Below the pieces are notes generated by a model. It saw only the letters and a list, made by a program, of their open reading frames with translations, ran no database searches and was not told where the DNA came from. A stretch of 64,000 nt of DNA from an uncultured Aquimarina sp. Its GTDB lineage: Bacteria > Bacteroidota > Bacteroidia > Flavobacteriales > Flavobacteriaceae. The translations under genes and the position numbers were made by a program. How positions within the stretch are numbered: the stretch's first letter is position 1; each line of letters starts with the position of its first letter. Shown piece by piece: positions 33,768 through 42,860 of this stretch. The stretch covers positions 62,001 through 126,000 of the forward strand of contig NZ_CANLMP010000001.1 in assembly GCF_947492405.1 (NCBI RefSeq). The letters are read 5' to 3'.

Positions 33768-34607
33768 ATGAAAACAGAAAACATTTTAGTTATCGGAGGA
33801 ACTGGAAAAACAGGAAGAAGAATTGTTAAACAACTAGAAGTGTTGGGTCATAATGTGAGAATTGGTTCCAGGTCGAACAGCCCATCATTTGACTGGCATC
33901 AGCCTGAAGATTGGGATGCGGCTGTAGATGGAATGGATAAAATATATATTACCTATCAACCAGATTTGGCAGTACCTGGAGCATTGGAGGCTATTGAACA
34001 ATTGGTAAAGAAATCAAAACGCGCAAATGTCAAAAAGTTAGTACTACTTTCTGGTAAGGGCGAACGAGAAGCGCAATTGTGTGAACAAGTGGTTATTCAT
34101 TCTGGATTAGACTTTACGATTGTACGAGCAAGTTGGTTCAATCAAAATTTTAGTGAAAACTTCTTACTAGAACCTATTTTAGATGGATTCGTAGCTCTGC
34201 CACAAGCAGAAGCAAATATCCCTTGGGTGGATGTTGATGATATTGCCGAAGTTGTTGTCAAATCACTAACAGAAGACAAACACAATGGCGAGATATACGA
34301 ATTAACAGGAGTAAGAACACTCACTTTTAAAGAAGCCGTTGCTGAAATTGCGAAGGCAAGCAATCGCAACATCACTTTTGTTCCCATTACGGTACAGGAA
34401 TATGGAGAAGGTATGCGAAAAGCAAACCTGCCAGAAGATTTTATTTGGCTTATCGAATATCTATTTACTGAGGTTCTGGGAAATCCTGAACTAGCAGAAA
34501 TTTCTAATGACATCGAAAAAGTTTTAGGTAGAAAGCCTATTGACTTTAGCGAGTATGCATCCAAAGTTGCTAAAACTGGTGTATGGAATCATAAGAGTTT
34601 AGTATAA
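33768..34607 (+). CDS. NmrA-like NAD(P)-binding protein
   Basis: A 279-residue atypical short-chain dehydrogenase. The Rossmann motif GGTGKTGRRIVKQL is near the N terminus; RASWFNQNFSENFL and WVDVDDIAEVVVKSL are typical of the NmrA/azoreductase-like branch. Members bind NAD(P) and serve as redox sensors or quinone/azo reductases; the catalytic Tyr-x-x-x-Lys of classical SDRs is not seen. Last gene of the cluster headed by the AraC regulator. Confidence 0.85.
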   Translation: MKTENILVIGGTGKTGRRIVKQLEVLGHNVRIGSRSNSPSFDWHQPEDWDAAVDGMDKIYITYQPDLAVPGALEAIEQLVKKSKRANVKKLVLLSGKGEREAQLCEQVVIHSGLDFTIVRASWFNQNFSENFLLEPILDGFVALPQAEANIPWVDVDDIAEVVVKSLTEDKHNGEIYELTGVRTLTFKEAVAEIAKASNRNITFVPITVQEYGEGMRKANLPEDFIWLIEYLFTEVLGNPELAEISNDIEKVLGRKPIDFSEYASKVAKTGVWNHKSLV

Positions 34608-34657
34608 TAAATGATTTTTTTAAATCGGATGTTTAACAATTTTTTAAAAAAAGTAAT

Positions 34658-34798
34658 ATGAAAAAGAAATGGGCATTAGGATTAATTTTTGGAGCAGGAA
34701 TTGGGCTTGGAGTAGGTGTTTTAACCGATAATATTGCAATTGGATTAGCTCTTGGAGCTGGCTTAGATTTGGTTTTTGGATCTGTAATTAAAAAATAA
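34658..34798 (+). CDS. Small glycine-zipper membrane protein
   Basis: A 46-residue frame starting MKKKWALGLIFGAGIGLGVG and ending SVIKK. Two short hydrophobic Gly-rich segments (GAGIGLGVG, ALGAGLDLVFG) with basic ends suggest a small membrane-inserted peptide. It is preceded by an A-rich leader and followed by a terminator. Such 40-50 residue Gly-rich proteins are common in Bacteroidota and are uncharacterised. Confidence 0.6.
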   Translation: MKKKWALGLIFGAGIGLGVGVLTDNIAIGLALGAGLDLVFGSVIKK

Positions 34799-34859
34799 CT
34801 TTTTAGATACAAAAAAATATCAGATACAGGTTTTTGTCAATGATATTATCCGTCAAAAA

Positions 34860-34895
34860 TAAAACCCTTGTAAATCAATTGTTTACAAGGGTTTT
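34860..34895. terminator. Hairpin terminator beside tRNA-Ser
   Basis: AAAACCCTTGTAAA pairs with TTTACAAGGGTTTT around a 7-base loop, with T-runs on both strands. It ends both the leftward tRNA-Ser transcript and the rightward small gene. Confidence 0.85.
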
Positions 34896-34896
34896 T

Positions 34897-34982
34897 GCGG
34901 AGAAAGAGGGATTCGAACCCCCGGAGGTGTGACCCTCGCTGGTTTTCAAGACCAGTGCATTCGACCACTCTGCCATTTCTCC
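34897..34982 (-). tRNA. tRNA-Ser(TGA)
   Basis: An 86-nt cloverleaf: acceptor GGAGAAA with TTTCTCC, anticodon arm CTGGT/ACCAG presenting TGA, a long class II variable arm and T arm GGGGGTTCGAATCCCTC. Discriminator G, CCA not encoded. It marks the right end of the accessory block and would be a natural attachment site for an integrase. Confidence 0.96.
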
Positions 34983-35153
34983 AGTGTTTAGTCTCATCAG
35001 GTATTCCCTGAATGCGGGTGCAAATATAATAACCTTTTTTAATTCTATGAAGATTTTTTTTAATTAATTTTTGATAATTTTTTTAAGAAAACATTCGCAA
35101 AATGATCTCCCCCTAAATCTGTATATTGCATAGTGTTATAAAAAAAGAATTCA

Positions 35154-36206
35154 ATGAGAAATATTTTAATTGTTTTTAGTTTATCAATTCTTTATTCCTG
35201 CGGCAGTTCACAGAATTCATCAAATACTGGTAGTTCTAATTCTTCAAAAGCGAAAGAAGCTACATTGGATGTTGCGTCCTATGCAGAAACTATTACTTCA
35301 GAAGAACTTAAAGAATACTTGTTTACGTTTGCAGGAGATGATTTTGAAGGCAGAGATACAGGAGAGCCTGGCCAGAAAAAGGCAGCAGAATTTTTAAAAA
35401 ATCAATATAAAAGAATGAATATTCCATCACCAATTGGCGATGATGATTATTTTCAGGTAATACCGGAAAGTTATTTTAGAGGAGGTATTAAATCTTCAGA
35501 AAATGTATTGGCTTATATTAAAGGTTCAGAAAAACCTAATGAAGTTGTAGTAATATCTGCTCATTATGATCACGTAGGAGTAGATAGTAAAGGTAATGTA
35601 TATAACGGGGCAGATGATGATGGATCCGGAACTGTTAGTCTGTTGGAGATAGCTGAGGCTTTTGCAAAAGCAGTTAAAGACGGTCAAGGACCTAAGAGAT
35701 CTGTATTGTTTTTACACGTTACCGGTGAAGAAAAAGGATTATATGGATCAAGGTATTATACAGAAAATCCTATTTTTTCATTAGAAAATACCATCACAAA
35801 TCTTAATATCGATATGATTGGCCGTATTGATAAAGATCACGAAGGTGATGATAAGAGTAATTATATATATATAATTGGTAGTGACAGATTGAGTACCGAA
35901 TTACATAATTTAAGTGAAGAGGCAAATACTAAATATACCAAACTCAATCTCGACTACACATATAATGCTAAAGATGATCCTAACCGATTCTATTATAGGA
36001 GTGATCATTATAATTTTGCAAAACATAATATTCCAATCATATTTTATTTTAATGGTGTTCATGAGGATTATCATCAGCCAACGGATACTGCTGATAAAAT
36101 AGAATATGATCTGATGACTAAGCGAGCTAAACTTGTTTTTTATACGGCTTGGGAAGTAGCGAATAGAGAAAAAAGATTAGTAGTAGATGGTATTGGAAGC
36201 GAATAG
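35154..36206 (+). CDS. M28-family aminopeptidase lipoprotein
   Basis: A 350-residue lipoprotein (signal ends LYSC, then a Ser/Asn-rich linker). The two-zinc M28 site is complete: AHYDHVG, NGADDDGSGT, TGEEKGLYGS, NLNIDMIGR and the final His in VHEDYHQPTDT. The enzyme removes N-terminal residues from peptides at the cell envelope. It stands alone between tRNA-Ser and tRNA-His and is closed by a strong terminator. Confidence 0.93.
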   Translation: MRNILIVFSLSILYSCGSSQNSSNTGSSNSSKAKEATLDVASYAETITSEELKEYLFTFAGDDFEGRDTGEPGQKKAAEFLKNQYKRMNIPSPIGDDDYFQVIPESYFRGGIKSSENVLAYIKGSEKPNEVVVISAHYDHVGVDSKGNVYNGADDDGSGTVSLLEIAEAFAKAVKDGQGPKRSVLFLHVTGEEKGLYGSRYYTENPIFSLENTITNLNIDMIGRIDKDHEGDDKSNYIYIIGSDRLSTELHNLSEEANTKYTKLNLDYTYNAKDDPNRFYYRSDHYNFAKHNIPIIFYFNGVHEDYHQPTDTADKIEYDLMTKRAKLVFYTAWEVANREKRLVVDGIGSE

Positions 36207-36263
36207 TCAAAGTTTTTAATAAACATTAAGGAATTTAATTGACCATTCCATTATATATAAATT

Positions 36264-36298
36264 AAAAAGACTCTGCATAAGCAGAGTCTTTTTTTTTA
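36264..36298. terminator. Terminator between M28 gene and tRNA-His
   Basis: AAAAAGACTCTGC pairs with GCAGAGTCTTTTT over an ATAA loop with T-runs on both strands, serving the converging M28 gene and tRNA-His. Confidence 0.85.
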
Positions 36299-36302
36299 AA
36301 AG

Positions 36303-36377
36303 GGTGGAAGACGGGATTCGAACCCGCGACCCTTGGTACCACAAACCAATGCTCTAACCAACTGAGCTACAACCACC
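36303..36377 (-). tRNA. tRNA-His(GTG)
   Basis: Reads G(-1) GTGGTTG TA GCTC... with anticodon arm TTGGT/ACCAA presenting GTG, T arm GCGGG TTCGAAT CCCGT and 3' CTTCCAC plus discriminator C. The extra G at -1 opposite C73 is the hallmark of tRNA-His. By my reading acceptor positions 5 and 6 face U residues (two U:U oppositions). Confidence 0.95.
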
Positions 36378-36436
36378 ATTTAATTTCGGCTGCAAAAATA
36401 AGGCATTTTTATATTTCTACAAAGCAAAAAATGAAA

Positions 36437-37165
36437 TTATATTAGATCAAAAATGGAATCTACTGCAACATAGCGTTCTACGGTATAACCTTCTGCATGT
36501 GCTACACCAATAATTCTTCCAAAATCAGCCGCTCGATACTCAATACTGTCTTTAAAATTCTTACTTGATATTGGGGTAGATGGCGCTTTACTGTCTGTAT
36601 CATAAAATTGAGTTTTGTATGCCATTACGCTCTCCATCTTTTTATCCATATATCCGCTTATATCAACAACAAAATCAGGTTTAAGAATTTCCCATTGAAT
36701 ATAATGATATACTTTTTTTGGCCTCCAGGCAGCTTGAGTTTTACCATTTATGGATGTTTCAATTTTGCGTAAACCAGATAAGAAACAAGCATCACTAGTT
36801 AATTTGCTTCCTTTTCCGTGATCTATATGACGATCTTTAACAGCGTTACAAAGAACAATTTCTGGTTGATATTTTCTTAGTATCTTAATGATAGCTAGCT
36901 GATGAGCTTCATCATTCGTAAAGAAGCCGTCTCTAAAACCTAAGTTCTCCCTAATAGATACACCAAGTATTCTTGCAGCATCTTTTGCTTCTTGGTCTCT
37001 TATTTCAGGAGTTCCTCTTGTTCCGAGTTCCCCTCGGGTAAGATCTAATATCCCAACTTTTTTACCGTTATCAATTTCTTTTGCTAGCGTGCCCGAACAA
37101 CTTAATTCTACATCATCCGGATGTGCTCCAATAGCCAGGATATCTAATTTCATATTAGTGTTCAA
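36437..37165 (-). CDS. bshB1: Bacillithiol biosynthesis deacetylase BshB1
   Basis: A 242-residue PIG-L/LmbE-type zinc deacetylase: AIGAHPDDVELSCSGTLA (zinc His, Asp, Asp), TRGELGTRGTPEIRDQEAKD and DRHIDHGKGS (later zinc His). BshB1 removes the acetyl group from GlcNAc-malate on the way to bacillithiol, the low-molecular-weight thiol of many Bacteroidota. Its start overlaps the PLP enzyme gene stop by 11 bp, joining thiol synthesis to sulfur amino acid metabolism in one operon. Confidence 0.93.
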   Translation of the reverse strand: MNTNMKLDILAIGAHPDDVELSCSGTLAKEIDNGKKVGILDLTRGELGTRGTPEIRDQEAKDAARILGVSIRENLGFRDGFFTNDEAHQLAIIKILRKYQPEIVLCNAVKDRHIDHGKGSKLTSDACFLSGLRKIETSINGKTQAAWRPKKVYHYIQWEILKPDFVVDISGYMDKKMESVMAYKTQFYDTDSKAPSTPISSKNFKDSIEYRAADFGRIIGVAHAEGYTVERYVAVDSIFDLI

Positions 37166-38324
37166 GTTCTAGTATCTTAATTTTTTCTAATGCTTGTTGT
37201 ATATCGCTTATTAAGTCTTCTTTTTCTTCAATGCCAACACTAAATCTTAATAATCCATCTTTAATTCCTTGATGTTCTCTTTCTTCTTCTGTAAGTAAAG
37301 CATGTGATGTTAATGTAGGCGAAAGGATGGTGCTTTCTACACCAGCTAGACTCATAGAACTTTTTATAAGTTTTAGCTCTTTTTGAAATTTACTGGCATC
37401 CAATCCTTTTTTTAATTCAAAAGACAACATTCCGCCGAAACCTTTCATTTGTTTTTTCGCTATTTCGTAATCAGGGTGTGATTTTAATCCAGGATAATAC
37501 ACAGCTTCAATATCCTCGTGCTTTTCTAACCATTTAGCCATTTTCTTGGCATTCTTGTTTTGCTGTTTTACTCTTAATCCTAGAGTCTTTATACTTCGTT
37601 CTAACATCCATACGGTGAAATCACTTAAACTGCCTCCTAGATTTTTTGCTAAATGAAATATTTGTTCGATATTCTTTTCTGAAGATACTACGGCTCCAGC
37701 AAGTATATCGCTGTGTCCTCCTAAATATTTTGTTGCAGAGTGTAAAACAATATCAATACCTAATTCTATAGGGTTTTGATTTACTGGTGAAGCAAAGGTA
37801 TTATCAATCATTGTTATAATTCCTTTCTTCTTCGCTAATTCTGATATAGCTTTAATATCTGTTATAGTTAATAAAGGGTTAGAAGGAGTTTCAATGTATA
37901 TAACCTTAGTGTTTTCTTTAATTTTTTCTTCAAATCCGCTGATGTCCTGAGAATCTACAAAAGAATATTCTATACCATATTTGCTGAATTCTTCATTTAC
38001 CAGGTTGACAGTTCCTCCATATAGCGTACGCTGTAAAACTATATGATCACCTTTTCTAAGAAAAGCCAATAAGGTAGTACTTATAGCTGCCATACCACTG
38101 CCAAAAATAAGAGAAGATTCTCCTTTTTCTAAACGTGCAATTTTTTTACATAATGCCTCCTGATTAGGAGTGTTAAAATAGCGAGGATATCTTTTAATAT
38201 CTACATCTTCAAAAGCATATGAAGTGGAAAGATAGATGGGTGATATCGCTCCTTTAAATTGTTTGTCTTCTATTTCCCCAATATGGGTGCAAATGGTATT
38301 AAAACCTGTGTTTTTTGAGTTCAT
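37155..38324 (-). CDS. Trans-sulfuration PLP enzyme (cystathionine gamma-synthase/lyase family)
   Basis: A 389-residue fold-type I PLP enzyme. Motifs: SSLIFGSGMAAISTTLLAF (PLP phosphate), YIETPSNPLLTITDI, TMIDNTFASPVNQNP, and SATKYLGGHSDILAG with the Schiff-base Lys; LRFSVGIEEKEDLI closes the fold. This family includes cystathionine gamma-synthase, gamma-lyase and methionine gamma-lyase; the motifs do not separate them. Coupling to bshB1 suggests a role in cysteine supply for bacillithiol. Confidence 0.88.
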   Translation of the reverse strand: MNSKNTGFNTICTHIGEIEDKQFKGAISPIYLSTSYAFEDVDIKRYPRYFNTPNQEALCKKIARLEKGESSLIFGSGMAAISTTLLAFLRKGDHIVLQRTLYGGTVNLVNEEFSKYGIEYSFVDSQDISGFEEKIKENTKVIYIETPSNPLLTITDIKAISELAKKKGIITMIDNTFASPVNQNPIELGIDIVLHSATKYLGGHSDILAGAVVSSEKNIEQIFHLAKNLGGSLSDFTVWMLERSIKTLGLRVKQQNKNAKKMAKWLEKHEDIEAVYYPGLKSHPDYEIAKKQMKGFGGMLSFELKKGLDASKFQKELKLIKSSMSLAGVESTILSPTLTSHALLTEEEREHQGIKDGLLRFSVGIEEKEDLISDIQQALEKIKILELEH

Positions 38325-38427
38325 GTTCGTGTAATAAGCTTAGAAATTGTGCTCTAAAATAATATATTCGGTGGTAAGTACGATATGCTTTAACAGAATA
38401 AATTATTCGATGAGATAGTTTTAGAAT

Positions 38428-40671
38428 CTAACTTATATACTTCACTTTCGAAATATTTTTCATGATTGTCTGGAAGAATTGTTGAGTGTCATAAGGTTTA
38501 ATGATTACATCATTCATTCCCACAGATAATGCTTGATCTCTAATTTCTCCTTCTTCTACCGCAGTAAGCGCAATAATAGGGATGTGTGTATTAAAAGTTC
38601 GAATAACTGTAGTGGCGTCCAAACCATTCATCTCTGGCATATTGATATCCATTAGAATTAGGTCAAAACTTTCGCTTTTTACCATCTCGATAGCATTCAT
38701 ACCATTACTAGCTAAATTACAGGTATATCCTTTCTTCTTTAGGATGTTTTGGGTTACAATCTGATTAATTTTATTATCATCAACAATAAGAATATTAAAA
38801 TTGGTTGTTCCAATACTGATTGTTTCCCCTGTTTTAGATGAAATATCTTGTTCTTTAACCGCTTTTTCGTAACTCAGATCAAATGTAAACTCAGATCCAA
38901 CTCCATCCTCACTATTAATAAAAATCTCACTGTTATGAAGATGAATTAATTTTTTTACAATAGCTAAACCGAGTCCGGTACCTTCATATTCCTGGTTTTG
39001 ATTCTTTACTTGTGCAAAATTATCAAAAATAGTCTCCTGCTTACTTTTAGGAATACCAATACCATCATCTTTTATAATAAAACGTAATTTGTAGTTGTCA
39101 TCTTGATAGTCAAGACAATTTACTTTTATCCAGATGTTTCCGTTATTTGTAAATTTAAGAGCGTTACCAATTAGGTTGATTAATATTTGTGACAATCTCA
39201 CTGAATCACCAAGTAGTGTGGTTTTTATATTGCGATCGATATCAATATGTACCGTATTACTATTGTGTTTTTGCTTAGAATGAAGCGAATTTACAATCCC
39301 TTCAATAAGTGATCTTAGGTCAAAAGAAACTTTTTCTAGTTTAACCTCATTAGTTTCAATTTTACTTAATTGTAATACATCATTAATTAAGGCGAGTAAG
39401 TAGTCTCCAGAGAATTTTAGAGATTCCAGATATTCATTCTTCTTTTTCTCTTCTGGGTTCTCCATAAGCAGAGAGGTAAGACCTATAACTCCGTAAAGAG
39501 GTGTTCTTAATTCGTGGCTTACAGTGGATATAAATTGTGATTTAAGAGTGGAAACCTGCTCAGCAGTTTCCTTAGCATTTACAAGTTCCTTATTTTTTTC
39601 TATAAGATCGTTGTTTAGTTTCTTCTTTTGTAGATTATTTTTGTAAGCACTAATTAAAAATGCAAGAGAAATTAAAATTAATACAACACCAAGAATAATA
39701 CTGATCTGCCATTTAATCTCTTTAGAATAGTTTTCATCATCTTTCTTATTAGCTTGTTCTACTTGATCTTTCATCTGATCTACTCCAAACTCAATAGTAG
39801 CTTTGAGTAACTCAATTTCTTTTGTTAGATCTTTTGATTTAGAGAGACTTTCATAGTGTTTTTCTAGAAAAGGAGTTGCTAATTCGAACTCTTTTTGGCT
39901 TTTGTGAATTTTATATTTTGTCATGTAAGAAGTCGCTAACTCCTTATGATAAGTAGAAATTAATATTTTGTTGTTATTGGTGTTAGTAATTTCTTCAGCA
40001 GCAAAGGCTATCGCATTTTCTACGTGTTCATTAGCTCTTTCATATCTTCTTACTCTTAAAAAATATTTACCAAGCAAGTTGCTTAATTTGGTTTTTTGAG
40101 GACTAGATATATTCATGTCCGAACCAATCAAGGCTCTTACCTTAGTTAGGTACCCATCACTGGTCTTGTAGTCATCATTATTAATATAATGTTCCGCAAG
40201 ATTTAATAAAGGTTTCACCATCTTAGTAGTGTCCTTGATCTCTTTGGCGATTTGGTAACCTTTATTGTAATGTTCAATTCCTTTATATAATGTAGAATCT
40301 GATTTTATAAAAAGGTTTCCTAGATTATTATATAGCTTAGCTTTTAGATAAGTAGTCTTTGAGCTGGAAGCATAAGTAAGTGCAGTTCTATAATTAGTAA
40401 TAGCAATACTTTCTTGATTATTCAATTCGTGTACTCGCGCAATAACATCATGAATCTTAGCTAGATTTTTTTCGTCATCATTATATTTTGCAGTTTTATA
40501 TGCTATTTGAGCCTTTTCTAAAGCTTGCTCATATTTATATTCTTCTAATAGAACTTCGGCTTCCTCAATATATGATTGAATATCATTTCCATCCAATGAA
40601 GTTTGGGCCAAAGTATTTAGCGAAATAAATACTATAAAAATTATAACTACTTGATTAAGAAAGTTTCTCAA
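38428..40671 (-). CDS. Hybrid sensor histidine kinase with TPR sensor region
   Basis: A 747-residue protein: signal peptide, a TPR-type helical region outside the membrane (about 30-315), one membrane helix (about 325-348), HisKA with the phosphoacceptor His in STVSHELRTPLYGVIG (about 385), HATPase_c (NLIGNALKFTNNG, DDGIGIPKSKQ, GTGLGLAI) and a C-terminal receiver (ILIVDDNKINQ, phosphoacceptor Asp in LILMDINMPEMNG, about 675). No HPt or output domain is fused and no response-regulator gene adjoins it. It senses an unknown periplasmic signal. Confidence 0.93.
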   Translation of the reverse strand: MRNFLNQVVIIFIVFISLNTLAQTSLDGNDIQSYIEEAEVLLEEYKYEQALEKAQIAYKTAKYNDDEKNLAKIHDVIARVHELNNQESIAITNYRTALTYASSSKTTYLKAKLYNNLGNLFIKSDSTLYKGIEHYNKGYQIAKEIKDTTKMVKPLLNLAEHYINNDDYKTSDGYLTKVRALIGSDMNISSPQKTKLSNLLGKYFLRVRRYERANEHVENAIAFAAEEITNTNNNKILISTYHKELATSYMTKYKIHKSQKEFELATPFLEKHYESLSKSKDLTKEIELLKATIEFGVDQMKDQVEQANKKDDENYSKEIKWQISIILGVVLILISLAFLISAYKNNLQKKKLNNDLIEKNKELVNAKETAEQVSTLKSQFISTVSHELRTPLYGVIGLTSLLMENPEEKKKNEYLESLKFSGDYLLALINDVLQLSKIETNEVKLEKVSFDLRSLIEGIVNSLHSKQKHNSNTVHIDIDRNIKTTLLGDSVRLSQILINLIGNALKFTNNGNIWIKVNCLDYQDDNYKLRFIIKDDGIGIPKSKQETIFDNFAQVKNQNQEYEGTGLGLAIVKKLIHLHNSEIFINSEDGVGSEFTFDLSYEKAVKEQDISSKTGETISIGTTNFNILIVDDNKINQIVTQNILKKKGYTCNLASNGMNAIEMVKSESFDLILMDINMPEMNGLDATTVIRTFNTHIPIIALTAVEEGEIRDQALSVGMNDVIIKPYDTQQFFQTIMKNISKVKYIS

Positions 40672-40894
40672 CTTGTTAAGTTTTTAGTCAATGGTTAAAG
40701 CGAAAATACAAAAATAGATTGTATGAAGTGTTAATCATCGTGTAAAAAGAACAATTTATCCGTAATTTATGTAAGGTATTTCATTTTCTTGTAAGAATAT
40801 TTTAAATAACTGAAGGAATTTTAATGTATTGGCAAAAACTATCAATATATAGAAAATTAAAATTATCCTTGTGTTAAGGTTCGGTTAGGAGGTG

Positions 40895-40902
40895 TATATT
40901 TG
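40895..40902 (+). promoter_or_regulatory. Candidate -7 box of the peroxiredoxin gene
   Basis: TATATTTG fits TAnnTTTG, 42 bp upstream of the start codon. A TTG at 40869-40871 lies 23 bp upstream, at the outer limit for a -33 box. Confidence 0.5.
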
Positions 40903-40944
40903 CCACTTCAAAAATTAATTAATTACACTTTTAAATAAAAAAAA

Positions 40945-41583
40945 ATGGCATTTGTAGGTAAAAAATTTCCAAATCTTAGTGTTGATGCAATGAATGATAT
41001 GGGGGATACTTTCAAACTTAATGTGTTGGAAGAAGCAAAAAATAACAACAAAAAAGTATTACTATTTTGGTACCCAAAAGATTTTACTTTTGTGTGTCCA
41101 ACAGAATTACATGCGTTTCAAGAAGCTTTAGCTGAATTCGAAAAAAGAAATACTATAGTTATTGGTGCTTCTTGTGATACTCCTGAAGTTCATTTCGCGT
41201 GGTTAAATACATCTAAAGATAATGGAGGTATAGAAGGTGTTACATATCCTATATTGGCAGATTCTAATCGTAATCTTTCAAATACGTTAGGGATTTTAGA
41301 TATCACAAATGAAACATATAACGAAGAAACTGGTGTTGTTACAGTAGAAGGTGATAACGTTACCTATAGAGCGACTTATTTAATTGATGAAGAAGGTACC
41401 GTTTTCCATGAAGGCGTAAATCATATGCCTGTTGGAAGAAATGTAGCTGAGTTTTTAAGATTAATTGATGCATACGCTCACGTTCAGAAAAATGGAGAAG
41501 TATGCCCAGCAAACTGGGAAGAAGGTAAAGATGCAATGTCTGCTAATAGAGATGGAGTAGCTTCTTACTTAGCTGCTCATTAA
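40945..41583 (+). CDS. Peroxiredoxin (AhpC/Prx type)
   Basis: A 212-residue two-Cys peroxiredoxin. The peroxidatic Cys is in FTFVCPTELHAFQE, the resolving Cys in the C-terminal VCPANWEEG. It reduces hydrogen peroxide and organic peroxides, with electrons from thioredoxin; a thioredoxin gene follows 87 bp downstream and a second peroxidase (Tpx) comes later. A hairpin terminator right behind the gene means most transcripts end here. Confidence 0.93.
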   Translation: MAFVGKKFPNLSVDAMNDMGDTFKLNVLEEAKNNNKKVLLFWYPKDFTFVCPTELHAFQEALAEFEKRNTIVIGASCDTPEVHFAWLNTSKDNGGIEGVTYPILADSNRNLSNTLGILDITNETYNEETGVVTVEGDNVTYRATYLIDEEGTVFHEGVNHMPVGRNVAEFLRLIDAYAHVQKNGEVCPANWEEGKDAMSANRDGVASYLAAH

Positions 41584-41611
41584 AAAGAAGATCTTTTGAT
41601 TTGATTTTATA

Positions 41612-41645
41612 AAACTTCTCTGAAGTACGCTTCAGAGAAGTTTAT
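41612..41645 (+). terminator. Terminator after peroxiredoxin
   Basis: AACTTCTCTGAAG pairs with CTTCAGAGAAGTT over a TACG loop, followed by a short T-rich stretch. Confidence 0.8.
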
Positions 41646-41670
41646 TCTTAACCTTATAATTATATAAATT

Positions 41671-41985
41671 ATGATCCAAGAGTTAACTACGGATAATCTT
41701 TCTGAAGTTGTAAATGATAATACCACAGTGGTAGTTCAGTATTCTGCTACTTGGTGTGGTAATTGTAGAATAATGAAACCTAAGTTTAAGAAACTAGCTT
41801 CAGAAAAAAATGATACTACTTTTATTATCGTTGATGCAGAAAAAAATCCTGAATCCAGAAAAATGGCTACAGTAGATAATCTTCCTACTTTTGCCACTTT
41901 TAAAAATGGAACTTTTGTAAATCAGGTACAGACTAATAAATTTGATGTTTTAAAAGAATTAGTAGATGAAGTTACCAATAATTAA
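41671..41985 (+). CDS. Thioredoxin-family protein
   Basis: A 104-residue thioredoxin fold with active site WCGNCRIMKPKF (CGNC instead of the usual CGPC) and cis-Pro segment DNLPTFATFKNG. No signal peptide, so cytoplasmic. The Asn instead of Pro should shift the redox potential. Position between two peroxidases suggests that it is their dedicated electron donor. Its end overlaps the next gene by 20 bp. Confidence 0.88.
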   Translation: MIQELTTDNLSEVVNDNTTVVVQYSATWCGNCRIMKPKFKKLASEKNDTTFIIVDAEKNPESRKMATVDNLPTFATFKNGTFVNQVQTNKFDVLKELVDEVTNN

Positions 41986-42223
41986 ACATCTTACTTCTTT
42001 TGTAGAAGAAAACGATGAGGATTTTCTTGTAGAGACCATCGAGACTTTAGAATCATTAACCGAAGTTCCTTCATTAAAAGATGATGAATTAGATGTAATA
42101 GGAGAATTAATTTCTAATATGTACGGAGCTATCGAAGTGAATAAAATGATTAAAGATGGTACTTCTAAAAAAGAAGCCTTAAATAGTTTTATGCAACGTG
42201 TGATGGGGTCTATTGATTCCTAA
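41966..42223 (+). CDS. DUF6952 small acidic protein
   Basis: An 85-residue, mostly helical, acidic protein (MKLPIIKHLTSFVEENDEDF, ELISNMYGAIEVNKMI). It overlaps the thioredoxin gene by 20 bp, which implies coupled translation, and is followed by a terminator. I recognise it as the family now called DUF6952, always seen beside this thioredoxin. Function unknown; a partner of the thioredoxin is likely. Confidence 0.7.
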   Translation: MKLPIIKHLTSFVEENDEDFLVETIETLESLTEVPSLKDDELDVIGELISNMYGAIEVNKMIKDGTSKKEALNSFMQRVMGSIDS

Positions 42224-42243
42224 AAAACTTCTTGATATAAGCA

Positions 42244-42273
42244 AAAAAGCCTTCTGTAGTAGAAGGTTTTTTT
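42244..42273 (+). terminator. Terminator after the DUF6952 gene
   Basis: AAAGCCTTCT pairs with AGAAGGTTTT around a 5-base loop and is followed by a T-run. Confidence 0.7.
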
Positions 42274-42350
42274 ATTTTCATAAAACTTTACGTAAAATAC
42301 CATATAATCTTACTAATTTTATAGCTCTAAAAAAAACACAAATAATTATT

Positions 42351-42851
42351 ATGGCGGCAATAACACTAGGCGGAAACGCAATACATACAAATGGAGAATT
42401 ACCTAAGGTAGGTGAAAAAGCTCCCGATTTTGAATTGGTAAATACAGATTTATCATTGTCAAAACTTTCTGATTATAAAGGCTCAAGAGTTGTTTTGAAT
42501 ATTTTTCCGTCGGTAGATACAGGAGTTTGTGCTGCTTCGGTTAGACAATTTAATAAAGAGGCAAGTAACTTATCAAATACCAAAGTTCTTTGTGTATCCA
42601 GAGATTTGCCATTTGCTCAAGCTAGATTTTGTGGAGCAGAAGGTTTGGAAAATGTAGTGAATCATTCGGATTTCAGAGATGGGAAATTTGGAAAAGATTA
42701 CGGCTTAGAAATTATTGATGGTCCTATGCAAGGACTTCACTCTAGAGCAGTCATCGTAGTTAATGAAGAAGGCACAATTGTGCATACTGAACAAGTACCA
42801 GAGATTGTGCAAGAGCCTAATTATGCTGAAGCCATAAAGACGTTGGCATAA
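42351..42851 (+). CDS. tpx: Thiol peroxidase Tpx
   Basis: A 166-residue atypical two-Cys peroxiredoxin starting MAAITLGGNAIHTNGELP. Peroxidatic Cys in FPSVDTGVCAASVRQFN, resolving Cys in LPFAQARFCGAEGLENV. The ATG at 42351 is preferred because the longer frame (from 42213) would translate through the terminator and lacks family similarity. It detoxifies peroxides with thioredoxin. The dgkA gene follows within 10 bp. Confidence 0.95.
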   Translation: MAAITLGGNAIHTNGELPKVGEKAPDFELVNTDLSLSKLSDYKGSRVVLNIFPSVDTGVCAASVRQFNKEASNLSNTKVLCVSRDLPFAQARFCGAEGLENVVNHSDFRDGKFGKDYGLEIIDGPMQGLHSRAVIVVNEEGTIVHTEQVPEIVQEPNYAEAIKTLA

Positions 42852-42860
42852 TTCTCTTAT

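Noticed and set aside
36303..36377. tRNA-His as a pseudogene because of two U:U oppositions in the acceptor stem.
   Set aside because: All other arms, the G(-1) and the anticodon are intact, and it is probably the lineage's normal form.
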